Assembly (NCBI GenBank): GCA_003246505.1
Contig: QKAI01000012.1
Location: 1 to 11,741 of the forward strand
Reading direction: 5' to 3'
DNA: 11,741 nucleotides
From: Spirochaetaceae bacterium
Lineage (GTDB): Bacteria; Spirochaetota; Spirochaetia; DSM-2461
Shown here: positions 1 to 6,995 of the stretch, in pieces
Position numbering within the stretch: position 1 is the first letter of the stretch
How the letters are laid out: the number at the start of each line of letters is the position of its first letter
Program-made: the position numbers and the translations under genes
Notes under the pieces: generated by a model
Told to the model about the DNA's origin: nothing
The model's input: the letters and a program-made list of their open reading frames with translations, nothing else
The model's database searches: none

Positions 1-410
1 GGCTCCTCCGGGGGGCGCCGTTCCAGGCTGTTCATGATCTTGTCGAACACCCCGTTGGCGACCTTGATCTTCCGGTTCACGTAGAGGTGCTGCTTCTGGG
101 CGAAGGAGAGCATCCGGTCATGGATGGACAGAGTGAAGACCTGGTTGTTGCTGCCCTGCTGCTCCTTCTTGAACAGTTTGATCCCCCCCTCTTCCTCGTA
201 GCGCTTCAGCTGGGTGTAAATCCAGAGATTGCTCCTGTAGGAGGTGTCATGCTTCTCCCTGAGATACTCCTTTATCCTCTCAATGGGAAGCTTGATCTCC
301 CAGATGGACCGGGCGTCGCTGTTTTCGTATTCATCGGCGAAAAGCCGGAAGATGCTCGAAACAAGCTCATGCTGCTTCAGGCGGTGTTTTGCGGAATTTT
401 CTGCATCCAT
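1..410 (-). CDS. Hypothetical protein, possible winged-helix DNA-binding protein (3' end cut by window edge)
   Basis: An open frame of 136 codons runs from an ATG at 410 to the left edge without a stop, so the C-terminus is missing. The protein begins MDAENSAKHRLKQHEL. I do not recognise the family. Its middle part reads as helix (LPIERIKEYLREKH), short turn, helix (SNLWIYTQLKRYEEE), then a strand-turn-strand stretch (IKLFKKEQQGSNNQVFTL). This order fits a winged-helix fold, but that is inference from pattern only. An in-frame ATG at 431 would add seven residues; I prefer 410 because a TATAAT box lies over 430-435. The ribosome site is weak (GTGGG just upstream). The gene is divergent from the ABC transporter operon, and an inverted repeat sits within its own promoter region, so it could be a local or self-acting regulator. 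The reading frame is secure; the function is not. Confidence 0.75.
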   Translation of the reverse strand, partial: MDAENSAKHRLKQHELVSSIFRLFADEYENSDARSIWEIKLPIERIKEYLREKHDTSYRSNLWIYTQLKRYEEEGGIKLFKKEQQGSNNQVFTLSIHDRMLSFAQKQHLYVNRKIKVANGVFDKIMNSLERRPPEE

Positions 411-429
411 AATTACCCACTTGCTAAGC

Positions 430-435
430 ATTATA
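430..435 (-). promoter_or_regulatory. Candidate -10 box for the leftward gene
   Basis: The minus strand reads TATAAT here, a full match to the sigma-70 -10 consensus. It would place the transcript start near 423, about 12 bases before the ATG at 410. The expected -35 position (about 453-458) reads TAGCGA on the minus strand, which is a poor match, so the promoter may be weak or need an activator. An inverted repeat covers the spacer and -35 region. Confidence 0.4.
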
Positions 436-438
436 CAC

Positions 439-462
439 TTAATAAGCGTTTTTCGCTATTAA
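439..462. repeat. AT-rich inverted repeat, candidate operator
   Basis: The left arm TTAATAAGCG (439-448) and the right arm CGCTATTAA (454-462) are inverted copies, apart from one extra A in the left arm, and are separated by TTTTT. The repeat lies between the -10 and -35 positions of the leftward promoter and about 40 bases upstream of the -35 box of the rightward promoter. That is a suitable place for a regulator controlling one or both directions. No known operator consensus is recognised. Confidence 0.4.
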
Positions 463-498
463 CCCCTTTTCGCAAACTTAACGGGGGGAGAAAAAAAA

Positions 499-527
499 TT
501 GTCAATTATCCATGCCCCTTCTATAAT
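499..527 (+). promoter_or_regulatory. Sigma-70-type promoter of the ABC transporter operon
   Basis: TTGTCA (499-504, five of six to TTGACA) and TATAAT (522-527, six of six) are separated by exactly 17 bases. The predicted transcript start is near 534, giving a leader of about 17 bases that still contains the GGAGG ribosome site at 541-545. This is the clearest promoter in the window and fits strong constitutive or repressor-controlled expression. Confidence 0.75.
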
Positions 528-550
528 GCCTGAAGTATATGGAGGATTTT

Positions 551-1825
551 ATGATGAAAAAAATTATTGTTCCGTTGATTGCACTCCTTTTCGCTCTCCC
601 CCCGCTTCTTTTCGCCGGCGGCAGCCAGGAGCAGGAGGGGGGGCCGGTTTCCCTGACCATCGCCGGTCGTGACGGCGCCTACGGGGACGCCATGCAGCTT
701 GCCTGCGACGAATATGCCGCCCTTCATCCCGATGTGAGCTTCGAGATCCTCAAGCTCTCCGGTTCCAGCCTTTTCGAGAAAACCGTCATCGACATGAAGG
801 GCAACGTGGGGACCTACGATGTGATTCTCATCGACGACCCCAATGCCACCCAGATCTACAAGGCCGGTTGGCTCGCCGATCTGGACGCCCTGTACAGGGA
901 GAGGGGCCTTGCCCTGGATCCGGATTTCATCGCCCCCCTTACGATGCTGGGCCGCTATCCCTACGGCGATGCGGGAACCCTCTACTCCCTCCCCCTGGTG
1001 GGCAATGTGGAGCTTTTCGCCTACCGGAAGGATCTGATAGAGAAATACAAACTCCAAACCCCCGATACCTGGGACAGGGTCATGACCGCCGCCAAAACGA
1101 TCGCCGCCAATGAGCCCGGCGTTTATCCCGTCCTCTTCCGGGGAGCCAAGGGAAATCCCATCGTCACCGGATTCCTCCCCCTCTTCTGGGCCTTCGGCGG
1201 CAAGGTACTGGTCAATGACAAGCCGGCCCTGGACAGCCCCCAGGCTCTGGCCGCCCTCAAATTCTATCTCGAACTGGCCCAATACGCCCCGGAGGGGGTG
1301 GCCATGTACCAGTCCGCCCAGGTAAAGGATGCGGTCTACGCCGGCACCGGCGCCATGGCCATTGAGGTCTGGCCAGGCTGGATCAGCGACCTGGACAACC
1401 CGGAGGTCTCCAACGTGGTGGGGAAGGTGGCGGTGACCAAGCACCCCGCCCAGGTGGAGAAATCCTCCCCCATGATCGGCGTCTGGCTGGCGGGGATCCC
1501 CGAATCCTCAAAGAACAAGGGAGCCGCCTTCGACTTCCTCCAGTTCCTGACCAGCGCGGAGATGCAGGAGAAGATGGCCGATGTCAACGGCATGCCCCCC
1601 ACAAGAACCAGCGTTCACAAAGTCCCCGCCCTGGTGGAGAAATACGCCTGGTATCCCGCCCAGCTAGACGGCCTTCAGAACGGCGTACCCCGTCCCCGCA
1701 CCACCAAGTGGAAGGAGATAGAGGAAGCCCTGGGGACCTATCTCCAGATGGCCCTGATCGGGGATCTCTCCGCCCAGGACGCCCTCACCCAGGCCAACGC
1801 CAAGATCGGCGAAATCCTTGAATAG
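551..1825 (+). CDS. ABC transporter solute-binding protein, sugar type (family 1)
   Basis: This is the exported ligand-binding subunit of a carbohydrate-type ABC importer, 424 residues, a normal length for the MalE/UgpB-like family. The N-terminus MMKKIIVPLIALL followed by LLFAGGSQEQ is a signal peptide with likely cleavage after Ala22. There is no lipobox cysteine. The mature part shows family features: an early LTIAG strand, YDVILIDDP, a hinge region around LFWAFGGKVLVND, and the C-terminal pattern ending SAQDALTQANAKIGEIL. An ATG at 539 lies upstream of the GGAGG ribosome site (541-545), so I chose ATG 551; ATG 554 is equally possible. Two permease genes follow. The ligand cannot be read from the sequence; the downstream GDPD-family gene hints at a glycerophospho-compound, but a plain sugar remains possible. 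Confidence 0.93.
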   Translation: MMKKIIVPLIALLFALPPLLFAGGSQEQEGGPVSLTIAGRDGAYGDAMQLACDEYAALHPDVSFEILKLSGSSLFEKTVIDMKGNVGTYDVILIDDPNATQIYKAGWLADLDALYRERGLALDPDFIAPLTMLGRYPYGDAGTLYSLPLVGNVELFAYRKDLIEKYKLQTPDTWDRVMTAAKTIAANEPGVYPVLFRGAKGNPIVTGFLPLFWAFGGKVLVNDKPALDSPQALAALKFYLELAQYAPEGVAMYQSAQVKDAVYAGTGAMAIEVWPGWISDLDNPEVSNVVGKVAVTKHPAQVEKSSPMIGVWLAGIPESSKNKGAAFDFLQFLTSAEMQEKMADVNGMPPTRTSVHKVPALVEKYAWYPAQLDGLQNGVPRPRTTKWKEIEEALGTYLQMALIGDLSAQDALTQANAKIGEILE

Positions 1826-1838
1826 TTGAGTTTGCCCA

Positions 1839-1861
1839 TCCCGGTCCGGCCCGGACCGGGA
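1839..1861 (+). promoter_or_regulatory. Strong intergenic hairpin between binding-protein and permease genes
   Basis: TCCCGGTCCG (1839-1848) and CGGACCGGGA (1852-1861) are perfectly complementary, giving a 10-bp GC-rich stem with a three-base loop. It begins 14 bases after the stop of the binding-protein gene and ends 25 bases before the permease start. No T-run follows, so it is not a typical intrinsic terminator. In other importers such hairpins protect the upstream mRNA, so that binding protein is made in excess over permease; that role is inferred here. Confidence 0.7.
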
Positions 1862-1886
1862 ATCTTCCCAAAAATGACAGGTAATT

Positions 1887-2765
1887 ATGAATAGCATAAA
1901 CTCAAAAAAGAACTCTTCCTTCTACACGCTGATATTCCTTCCCGCCCTGCTGGTGATACTGTTTCTGACCATATATCCGGTGGTGAACACCCTGTTCCTA
2001 TCGTTTTTTAAATACAATTATCTTTCCGACGACCGCCGTTTCATAGGCCTGAAAAATTTCATCACCATCGGAAAGGACCAGGTCTTCCGGACGGCCTTCC
2101 TGAACACGATCCTCTTCGCCCTTTTCGCCACGGTCTTCGAAGTGGCCCTGGGCATCTTCCTGGCCCTGATGTTCTACGGTCAGTTCCCGGGGAAGCGGCC
2201 CTTCATGATCATGGTCATATTCCCCATGATGGTCTCCACCATGGTGGTCTGCGCCGTATGGAAAGTCCTCTACCATTATGACATAGGGCTCTTCAACTAC
2301 ATCCTCAAATCCATCGGGCTGGCCCCGGTGGGATGGCTCACGGACAAGACGAGGGCCCTCTCCTCGATCATCCTCGTGGATATCTGGCAGTGGACGCCCT
2401 TCGCCTTCCTGGTGCTCCAGGCGGGACTGAACTCCATCCCCCGGGAGATTTTCGAGGCCTCCAGCATTGACGGGGCGGGGTACTTTAGGAATCTCCGCTC
2501 CGTGACACTCCCCATACTCAGCAGCCAGATCCTTCTGGTCATCATGCTCAGGACCATCGATACCTTCCGCATCTTCGGCAAGGTCTACGCCCTGACCCAG
2601 GGGGGGCCGGGCAACGCCACGGAAACCGTCTCCTACTACATCTACCGGGAGGGATTCTCCTACTTCAATCTGGGCCGGGCCAGCGCCGCCGCCCTCTATG
2701 TGCTCGCCGTTATCGCCCTGATCGCTTCGTTTTACATCCGGGGCATCATGAAGGAGGAAAACTGA
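1887..2765 (+). CDS. ABC transporter permease, MalF/UgpA type
   Basis: This 292-residue inner-membrane protein is the first of two permease subunits of the importer. It has about six membrane helices, the first at roughly residues 12-34 and the last near 265-284. The EAA loop that docks the ATPase is at about 187-210 (EIFEASSIDGAGYF followed by LRSVTLP). The TQGGPGNATETVSYY stretch near 237-251 is typical of the MalF-like partner. The ATG at 1887 has only a weak ribosome site (CAGGT), which together with the preceding hairpin may lower its expression relative to the binding protein. Its last codon overlaps the next permease start by one base. Family assignment is firm; the substrate is unknown. 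Confidence 0.95.
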   Translation: MNSINSKKNSSFYTLIFLPALLVILFLTIYPVVNTLFLSFFKYNYLSDDRRFIGLKNFITIGKDQVFRTAFLNTILFALFATVFEVALGIFLALMFYGQFPGKRPFMIMVIFPMMVSTMVVCAVWKVLYHYDIGLFNYILKSIGLAPVGWLTDKTRALSSIILVDIWQWTPFAFLVLQAGLNSIPREIFEASSIDGAGYFRNLRSVTLPILSSQILLVIMLRTIDTFRIFGKVYALTQGGPGNATETVSYYIYREGFSYFNLGRASAAALYVLAVIALIASFYIRGIMKEEN

Positions 2766-3598
2766 TGACCGGTTCCGCAATGGCCCGCAAGGGCGTCTTC
2801 TTCTGGATATTCATGGCCCTCGTTCTGGCCACCGTCCTTTTTCCGATCTACTGGATCCTTATCACGGCGGTGAAAACGCCCCTGGAAAATATCTCCCCGG
2901 TCCCGACTTTCTTCCCTAAAATCGTTACCCCGGAGAATTTCGTCAAGGTCATGGAAACGGGATTCCTCAGGAATCTGATGAACAGCGTCTTCGTGGCCTT
3001 CACCTCCACGGGCATCTCCCTGGTCCTCGCCTTCCTGGCCTCCTACGCCCTGGTGCGGCACAATTTCCCCTTCAAGCTTAACCTGATTTTCCTCATCTGG
3101 GTCCTGGTCGTGAAAATCCTTCCCCCCATGGTCCTCTCCATCCCCCTCTACACCCTCTTCACCAAGGTGAAGCTGATTAATAGCCACTGGGGCCTGATCA
3201 TGGTTTACCAGGTCTACACTCTGCCCTACTGCATCTGGATGCTTTTCGGTTTCATGAAATCCCTTCCCCTGGAGTTCGAACAGGCCGCCGAGATAGACGG
3301 GGCCTCCCGTATGAAAATCCTGACCCACATCGTGGTCCCCCTCTCCTCGGGGGGGATCGTGGCCACGGCCATCTTCAGTGTGATCATAGCCTGGGACGAA
3401 TTCCTCTTCGCCCTCCTGTTCATCAGGACCCCCTCCCTCCAGACCCTGCCCCTGAAGATCGTCAGCTTCATCACCGAATACGAGACCCTCTGGGGGGAGC
3501 TGATGGCCATAGGGCTTCTGGCGACCCTGCCGGTGCTGCTCTTCTCCGGATACTACTACAAACGGCTCACCGACGGCTTTTCCATGGGTTTGAAATAG
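2765..3598 (+). CDS. ABC transporter permease, MalG/UgpE type
   Basis: This 277-residue protein is the second permease subunit. Membrane helices are visible near residues 11-33, 71-95, 104-128, 140-162, 195-218 and 243-263. The EAA loop lies at about 166-193 and contains FEQAAEIDGAS with VVPL after it; AWDEFLFALLF near 209-219 is typical of MalG-like proteins. The start ATG overlaps the previous stop (TGATG) and has a full AGGAGG site at 2752-2757 with seven-base spacing, so the two subunits are translationally coupled. Met6 is a less likely alternative start. No ATPase gene follows; the EAA loop is intact, so an ATPase encoded elsewhere should bind it. Confidence 0.95.
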   Translation: MTGSAMARKGVFFWIFMALVLATVLFPIYWILITAVKTPLENISPVPTFFPKIVTPENFVKVMETGFLRNLMNSVFVAFTSTGISLVLAFLASYALVRHNFPFKLNLIFLIWVLVVKILPPMVLSIPLYTLFTKVKLINSHWGLIMVYQVYTLPYCIWMLFGFMKSLPLEFEQAAEIDGASRMKILTHIVVPLSSGGIVATAIFSVIIAWDEFLFALLFIRTPSLQTLPLKIVSFITEYETLWGELMAIGLLATLPVLLFSGYYYKRLTDGFSMGLK

Positions 3599-3609
3599 GG
3601 GAGGGACGG

Positions 3610-4359
3610 ATGAATCTGCTGATAACCGCCCATACGGGCTGCGACGGAACACCCCACAACTCGGTTGAATCCCTTCTCCGGGGGAGGGGGCTGGGGGCGG
3701 ACTTCTGCGAGATCGACGTCCGGTCGACCGGTGACGAGACGCCGGTGCTCTGGCATGACGACGCCCTGGAGACCCGGTCGGGGGAGAGGGTCCTCATCGG
3801 TAATCTGAGTCTGGCGGAGATCCGGAGCCAGAGCCGGAGCGGGGAGATCCTCCTGGGGCCGGACAGGGAGGGCATCCTCACCCTGGAGGATATCCTTCCC
3901 CTCATGGGGGCGAGCGACCTGCTCCTGAATCTGGACCTCAAGGATGACGAATGCATCGTGCCCGTGGCGAAACTGGTCAAATCCTGGAACCTGGCCGAAA
4001 GGGTGGTCTTCTCGGGATGCGGAAAGGTGAGGGCCTCCTATCTCAAGACCAACTACCCCGGCTTCCAGGTCCTCCTGAATGCGGACGAGGCATTTCTCAA
4101 AAGAAAGGATTTAGCCGGGGAGGAGATCATCCGGGGGGTTTGCGAAACCGCCCTGTCCGCAGGCTGCTGCGGCATAAACCTGCGCCATAACTTCTACACC
4201 CCGGAACTGCAGGAGTACGCGGACAGGCGTTTTCTGCCCCTGTCGGTCTGGACGGTGGGCCCGGAGGACGGTTACGACCGGTTCATCCGGGGCGGGGTCC
4301 ACTCCATCACCACCCTCCACGTGGAGGAACTGGTCGCCCTGAGAAGGGGGATGGCTTAA
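3610..4359 (+). CDS. Glycerophosphodiester phosphodiesterase (GDPD) family protein, divergent
   Basis: The 249-residue length fits a single cytoplasmic GDPD TIM-barrel domain with no signal peptide. Family landmarks are present: an N-terminal His-x-Gly (H8, G10), PHNS in place of the usual PENT, the acid pair E34 and D36 in CEIDVRSTGDE, the general acid motif WHDD (H49, D50), NLDLK at 107-111 where NIELK is usual, and C-terminal SVWTVGPED then GGVHSITT. The usual HRG is HTG, so the Arg that contacts phosphate is replaced by Thr9. GDPDs cut glycerophosphodiesters to glycerol-3-phosphate and an alcohol. The gene starts 11 bases after the permease stop with a GGGGAGGG site, so it belongs to the transporter operon, as ugpQ does in enteric bacteria. 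The altered motif leaves the exact substrate open. Confidence 0.85.
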   Translation: MNLLITAHTGCDGTPHNSVESLLRGRGLGADFCEIDVRSTGDETPVLWHDDALETRSGERVLIGNLSLAEIRSQSRSGEILLGPDREGILTLEDILPLMGASDLLLNLDLKDDECIVPVAKLVKSWNLAERVVFSGCGKVRASYLKTNYPGFQVLLNADEAFLKRKDLAGEEIIRGVCETALSAGCCGINLRHNFYTPELQEYADRRFLPLSVWTVGPEDGYDRFIRGGVHSITTLHVEELVALRRGMA

Positions 4360-4407
4360 CTCCCCGCGCCCTCTTCCCCCCCTATGGATTTTATCTTCCG
4401 TTGAGGT

Positions 4408-4413
4408 TAGAAT
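4408..4413 (+). promoter_or_regulatory. Possible -10 box upstream of the diguanylate cyclase gene
   Basis: TAGAAT matches five of six bases of the -10 consensus and would start transcription about 18 bases before the GTG start. The -35 position (TGGATT at 4385-4390) is poor. The 78-base gap after the GDPD gene contains no convincing terminator, so the cyclase may instead be read from the transporter operon. Confidence 0.25.
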
Positions 4414-4437
4414 AGGGGCGGGAATAGACGGTAAATC

Positions 4438-5580
4438 GTGGTTTTTTTCAATTCGGTGGACATCATCATCTTCTCTCTTCTGATCCTGGCGGTCATCATC
4501 GCCCACTCCCTCCACAGAAAGGAGAGCCTGAGCCTGTCCGGCCGGTACAGAATCCTCCTGGCAGCCAGTATTTTCGTCATTCTCCTCTGCGACCTGGTGC
4601 CCCGGTTCGGATTTCCTCCCCGGTGGTCCGGAACCTACGGGGTAAGATACTTTTTCATTTTTACCTATCTCCTCCTGCAGCCCCTACCCGTGAGCCTGGG
4701 ACTTATGTATCTCTTCTCCCTTTTCCGGGAGAGGCGCTTCACCCCGGGGCAGCACCTCCTCTTCCTTATCCCCCTTTTCGCCGGGGCCGTGGCCATGGGC
4801 TATTCCCTCTTCACCGGTTTCATTTTCTCCCTCGACGGGGATAACGTCTATCACAGGGGACCGGGCATGATCGTTTTCGCCGTAATCAACTACTCCTACA
4901 TCATCCCTTCGGCGGGGCTCCTGATCCACTACCGGGACATCATCAAGCGGCGCACCCTCCTGACGGTTCTGCTTTACACCCTGATCCCCTGTCTCGGATC
5001 CTTTCTCCAGCTCCGCTTCTACGGGATAATCACGGCCTGGCCCTCCTTTACCCTGGCCCTGCTCATCGTCTATCTCTTCCTGGAAAGCCGCCGGAGCGAC
5101 CGGGACTATCTCACCGGTCTTCTGAACCGGCAGAGCTTCGACGCCCGGATCCACTGCCGGATGGAGCAGTACGCCAAAAGGGGACCCTTTGCCCTGATCG
5201 TGGTGGATCTGGACAAGTTCAAGAGCATCAATGATCAGTTCGGCCATGACAGGGGGGACGAGGTCCTCCAGGCGGCGGGGCGCATCCTCTCCCAGTCCCT
5301 TTCCGCCGCGGATACGGTCGCCCGCTACGGGGGGGACGAGTTCGTCATCATTCTGGAAACGGAAAGCGAAAGTATCGTCGAAAGGGTTCTCCAGCGTATC
5401 GACCATAACGTGGACGCCTGGAATGATTCGGGGGAAAATCCCTTCGCCCTCTCCCTGAGCGCCGGTTACGGGATCTATGACCCGGAAGTGCACCGGGGGT
5501 TCCAGGACCTGTTCCAGCAGGCCGACGGGGCTATGTTCGAGAGTAAGAAGGGCAATTCGAAAAATCCGTCCCGGGTGTGA
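4438..5580 (+). CDS. Membrane diguanylate cyclase (7-helix sensor region plus GGDEF domain)
   Basis: This 380-residue inner-membrane protein makes the second messenger cyclic di-GMP from two GTP. The first ~216 residues hold about seven hydrophobic helices (near 7-24, 39-54, 70-94, 106-128, 143-163, 172-190, 195-216), probably a small-ligand or membrane-state sensor. The GGDEF domain begins at DYLTGLLNR (223-231) and has the metal ligand in VVDLDKFKSIND (D257) and an intact RYGGDEF (GGDEF at 298-302), so it should be active. The inhibitory site normally read as RxxD, five residues before GGDEF, is SAAD (289-292), so product inhibition is probably absent. The GTG at 4438 follows an in-frame TAA six bases upstream, so no longer start is possible. 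The ribosome site is weak. Its signal input is unknown; the neighbouring importer does not prove a link. Confidence 0.93.
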   Translation: MVFFNSVDIIIFSLLILAVIIAHSLHRKESLSLSGRYRILLAASIFVILLCDLVPRFGFPPRWSGTYGVRYFFIFTYLLLQPLPVSLGLMYLFSLFRERRFTPGQHLLFLIPLFAGAVAMGYSLFTGFIFSLDGDNVYHRGPGMIVFAVINYSYIIPSAGLLIHYRDIIKRRTLLTVLLYTLIPCLGSFLQLRFYGIITAWPSFTLALLIVYLFLESRRSDRDYLTGLLNRQSFDARIHCRMEQYAKRGPFALIVVDLDKFKSINDQFGHDRGDEVLQAAGRILSQSLSAADTVARYGGDEFVIILETESESIVERVLQRIDHNVDAWNDSGENPFALSLSAGYGIYDPEVHRGFQDLFQQADGAMFESKKGNSKNPSRV

Positions 5581-5599
5581 CAGATCTCCTCGCCCCGGC

Positions 5600-6901
5600 T
5601 TAAGGGGCCGTCAGCTCCCCCGCCAGGGATATCCCGTGCAGCCCGACCACCTTCGCCCTCACGAACCGGCCGATCAGATCCTCCCGGGTTGAGCGGAACT
5701 GGATATTGATCATCCCCTCGGTGCGCCCCGAATACTGATCCCCCTTGCGGGAACGGCCGTTGACCAGCACGGTCACTTCCTTTCCCACCAGGGTCTCGTT
5801 CCAGGCCACGGCCGTGTTCTGCATGATCTCCGACAGGCGGTGGAAGCGGTCCTTCTTCACCTCCTGGGGGATGTCGTCCTCCCAGTCGGTGCTCTTCGCC
5901 CCGGGGCGGGGGGAGTACATGGCTATGAAGGCCATGTTGAAGCGGAACTCCTCCATCATGCGGGCGGTGTTCTCGAACTGCTCCTCCGTCTCCCCGGGAA
6001 AACCCACGATGATGTCCGTGAACAGGGTGGCTTCGGGCATGGCGGTCCGGATCTTTTCCAGAATGCCCCGGTAATGGTCCACTTTGTAGCGGCGGTTCAT
6101 GCGCCGGAGTATCTCGTCGTCCCCGGACTGGATGGGCAGATGCACCTGCTTGGCCGTGGACCAGTGCCGGGCCATGACCTGGATCAGCCCGTCGGACATA
6201 TCCTTGGGGTGGGGGGCGGTGAAGTAGATCCAGGGGGGCTCCTCCCGGGCGTCGGCCTCCGTGGCCAGCCGGTCCATCAGCTCGGGGAAGCCGATCTCGA
6301 GGCCCTTCTTTTCCGAACCGTAGGAGTTCACGTTCTGCCCCAGCAGGGTGATCGATTTGTAGCCCCTGTCCAGGAGGGCGCCGAACTCCCTCTCTATGTC
6401 CGCCGAGGGGCGCGACTCCTCCCTCCCCCGGGTATAGGGGACGGCGCAGTAGGTGCAGAAGTTGTTGCATCCGTTCTGGATGGGGAGGGACGCCTCGAAG
6501 GGGGAGACGTAGGCCGGATCCACCTCCCAGAGCTCCCGGGTGTTCAGGGTCAGGGGGGTCACCTCGCCGTGGCCGCTTATCAGTTCGGGCAGGGTCCCCG
6601 CGTCCTTGATGTCGAAGACGATGTCGAAGTCCTTTATAAAGCGCTTCCGGTCCTTAGGGAGGATGCAGCCGGTCAGAAAGGTCATCAGGGGCTTTTCCCC
6701 CTTCCACTGCTTCCAGAGGTGGATGCGGGTGTGGACCTTGTCTATGGCCTTCTGGCGGACGGAACAGGCCACCATTCCCAGAAGGTCCGCCTCCTCCTCC
6801 CGTTCGGTTTCGGTCATTCCCATATGGTTCAGGACCGATTTGAGCCTCTCCCCGTCGGAAAGATTCATCTGGCATCCCAGCACGACAATATGATATTTCA
6901 T
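5600..6901 (-). CDS. miaB: tRNA-2-methylthio-N6-dimethylallyladenosine synthase MiaB
   Basis: MiaB is a cytoplasmic radical-SAM enzyme that adds a methylthio group to isopentenyl-adenosine at tRNA position 37. The 433-residue protein has all three domains. The N-terminal UPF0004 domain carries C10 (in LGCQMN), C46 (in ACSVRQK) and C79 (in LTGC), which bind the auxiliary cluster. The radical-SAM domain has CNNFCTYC (C145, C149, C152), RGREESRP, LLGQNVNSY and HLPIQSGDDEIL with MNRRY, all typical of MiaB rather than RimO or MtaB. A C-terminal TRAM RNA-binding domain starts near VGKEVTVLVNG. The start ATG at 6901 fits the conserved N-terminus, yet no ribosome site precedes it; a promoter at 6911-6939 suggests a near-leaderless mRNA. 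It converges on the cyclase gene with a 19-base gap and diverges from the HAD gene. Confidence 0.95.
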   Translation of the reverse strand: MKYHIVVLGCQMNLSDGERLKSVLNHMGMTETEREEEADLLGMVACSVRQKAIDKVHTRIHLWKQWKGEKPLMTFLTGCILPKDRKRFIKDFDIVFDIKDAGTLPELISGHGEVTPLTLNTRELWEVDPAYVSPFEASLPIQNGCNNFCTYCAVPYTRGREESRPSADIEREFGALLDRGYKSITLLGQNVNSYGSEKKGLEIGFPELMDRLATEADAREEPPWIYFTAPHPKDMSDGLIQVMARHWSTAKQVHLPIQSGDDEILRRMNRRYKVDHYRGILEKIRTAMPEATLFTDIIVGFPGETEEQFENTARMMEEFRFNMAFIAMYSPRPGAKSTDWEDDIPQEVKKDRFHRLSEIMQNTAVAWNETLVGKEVTVLVNGRSRKGDQYSGRTEGMINIQFRSTREDLIGRFVRAKVVGLHGISLAGELTAP

Positions 6902-6910
6902 AACGGGGCA

Positions 6911-6939
6911 AGGATACCCCTTCGGGCCGGCAGAGTCAA
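6911..6939 (-). promoter_or_regulatory. Sigma-70-type promoter of miaB
   Basis: On the minus strand TTGACT (6939-6934, five of six) is followed after exactly 17 bases by TATCCT (6916-6911, four of six). The predicted transcript start is about 6904, only two to four bases ahead of the miaB ATG. This explains why no Shine-Dalgarno sequence is visible. The spacing and -35 match are good; the -10 box is moderate. Confidence 0.55.
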
Positions 6940-6995
6940 CTTGCTAAATTCGGGATATTGCGGTACTCTATAGGCGGGAGGGATTAATCATAACT

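Noticed and set aside
521..1444. A 307-codon minus-strand frame opposite the binding-protein gene
   Set aside because: Same register effect; the sense strand has promoter, ribosome site, signal peptide and family motifs.
4314..4327. 14-base perfect palindrome CCTCCACGTGGAGG
   Set aside because: It lies inside the GDPD coding sequence (Leu-His-Val-Glu-Glu) and is readily explained by codon choice in a GC-rich gene.
5592..5608. GCCCC/GGGGC mini-hairpin between the convergent cyclase and miaB genes, possible two-way terminator
   Set aside because: The stem is only five base pairs, overlaps the miaB stop codon and has no T-run on either side.
5840..6973. A 377-codon plus-strand frame opposite miaB
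   Set aside because: It is in register with miaB codons and has no family motifs; miaB carries all expected catalytic cysteines.
6941..6995. Promoter for the HAD gene
   Set aside because: TTGCTA has no good -10 partner at 16-18 bases (TACTCT matches only three of six), so no promoter is called.
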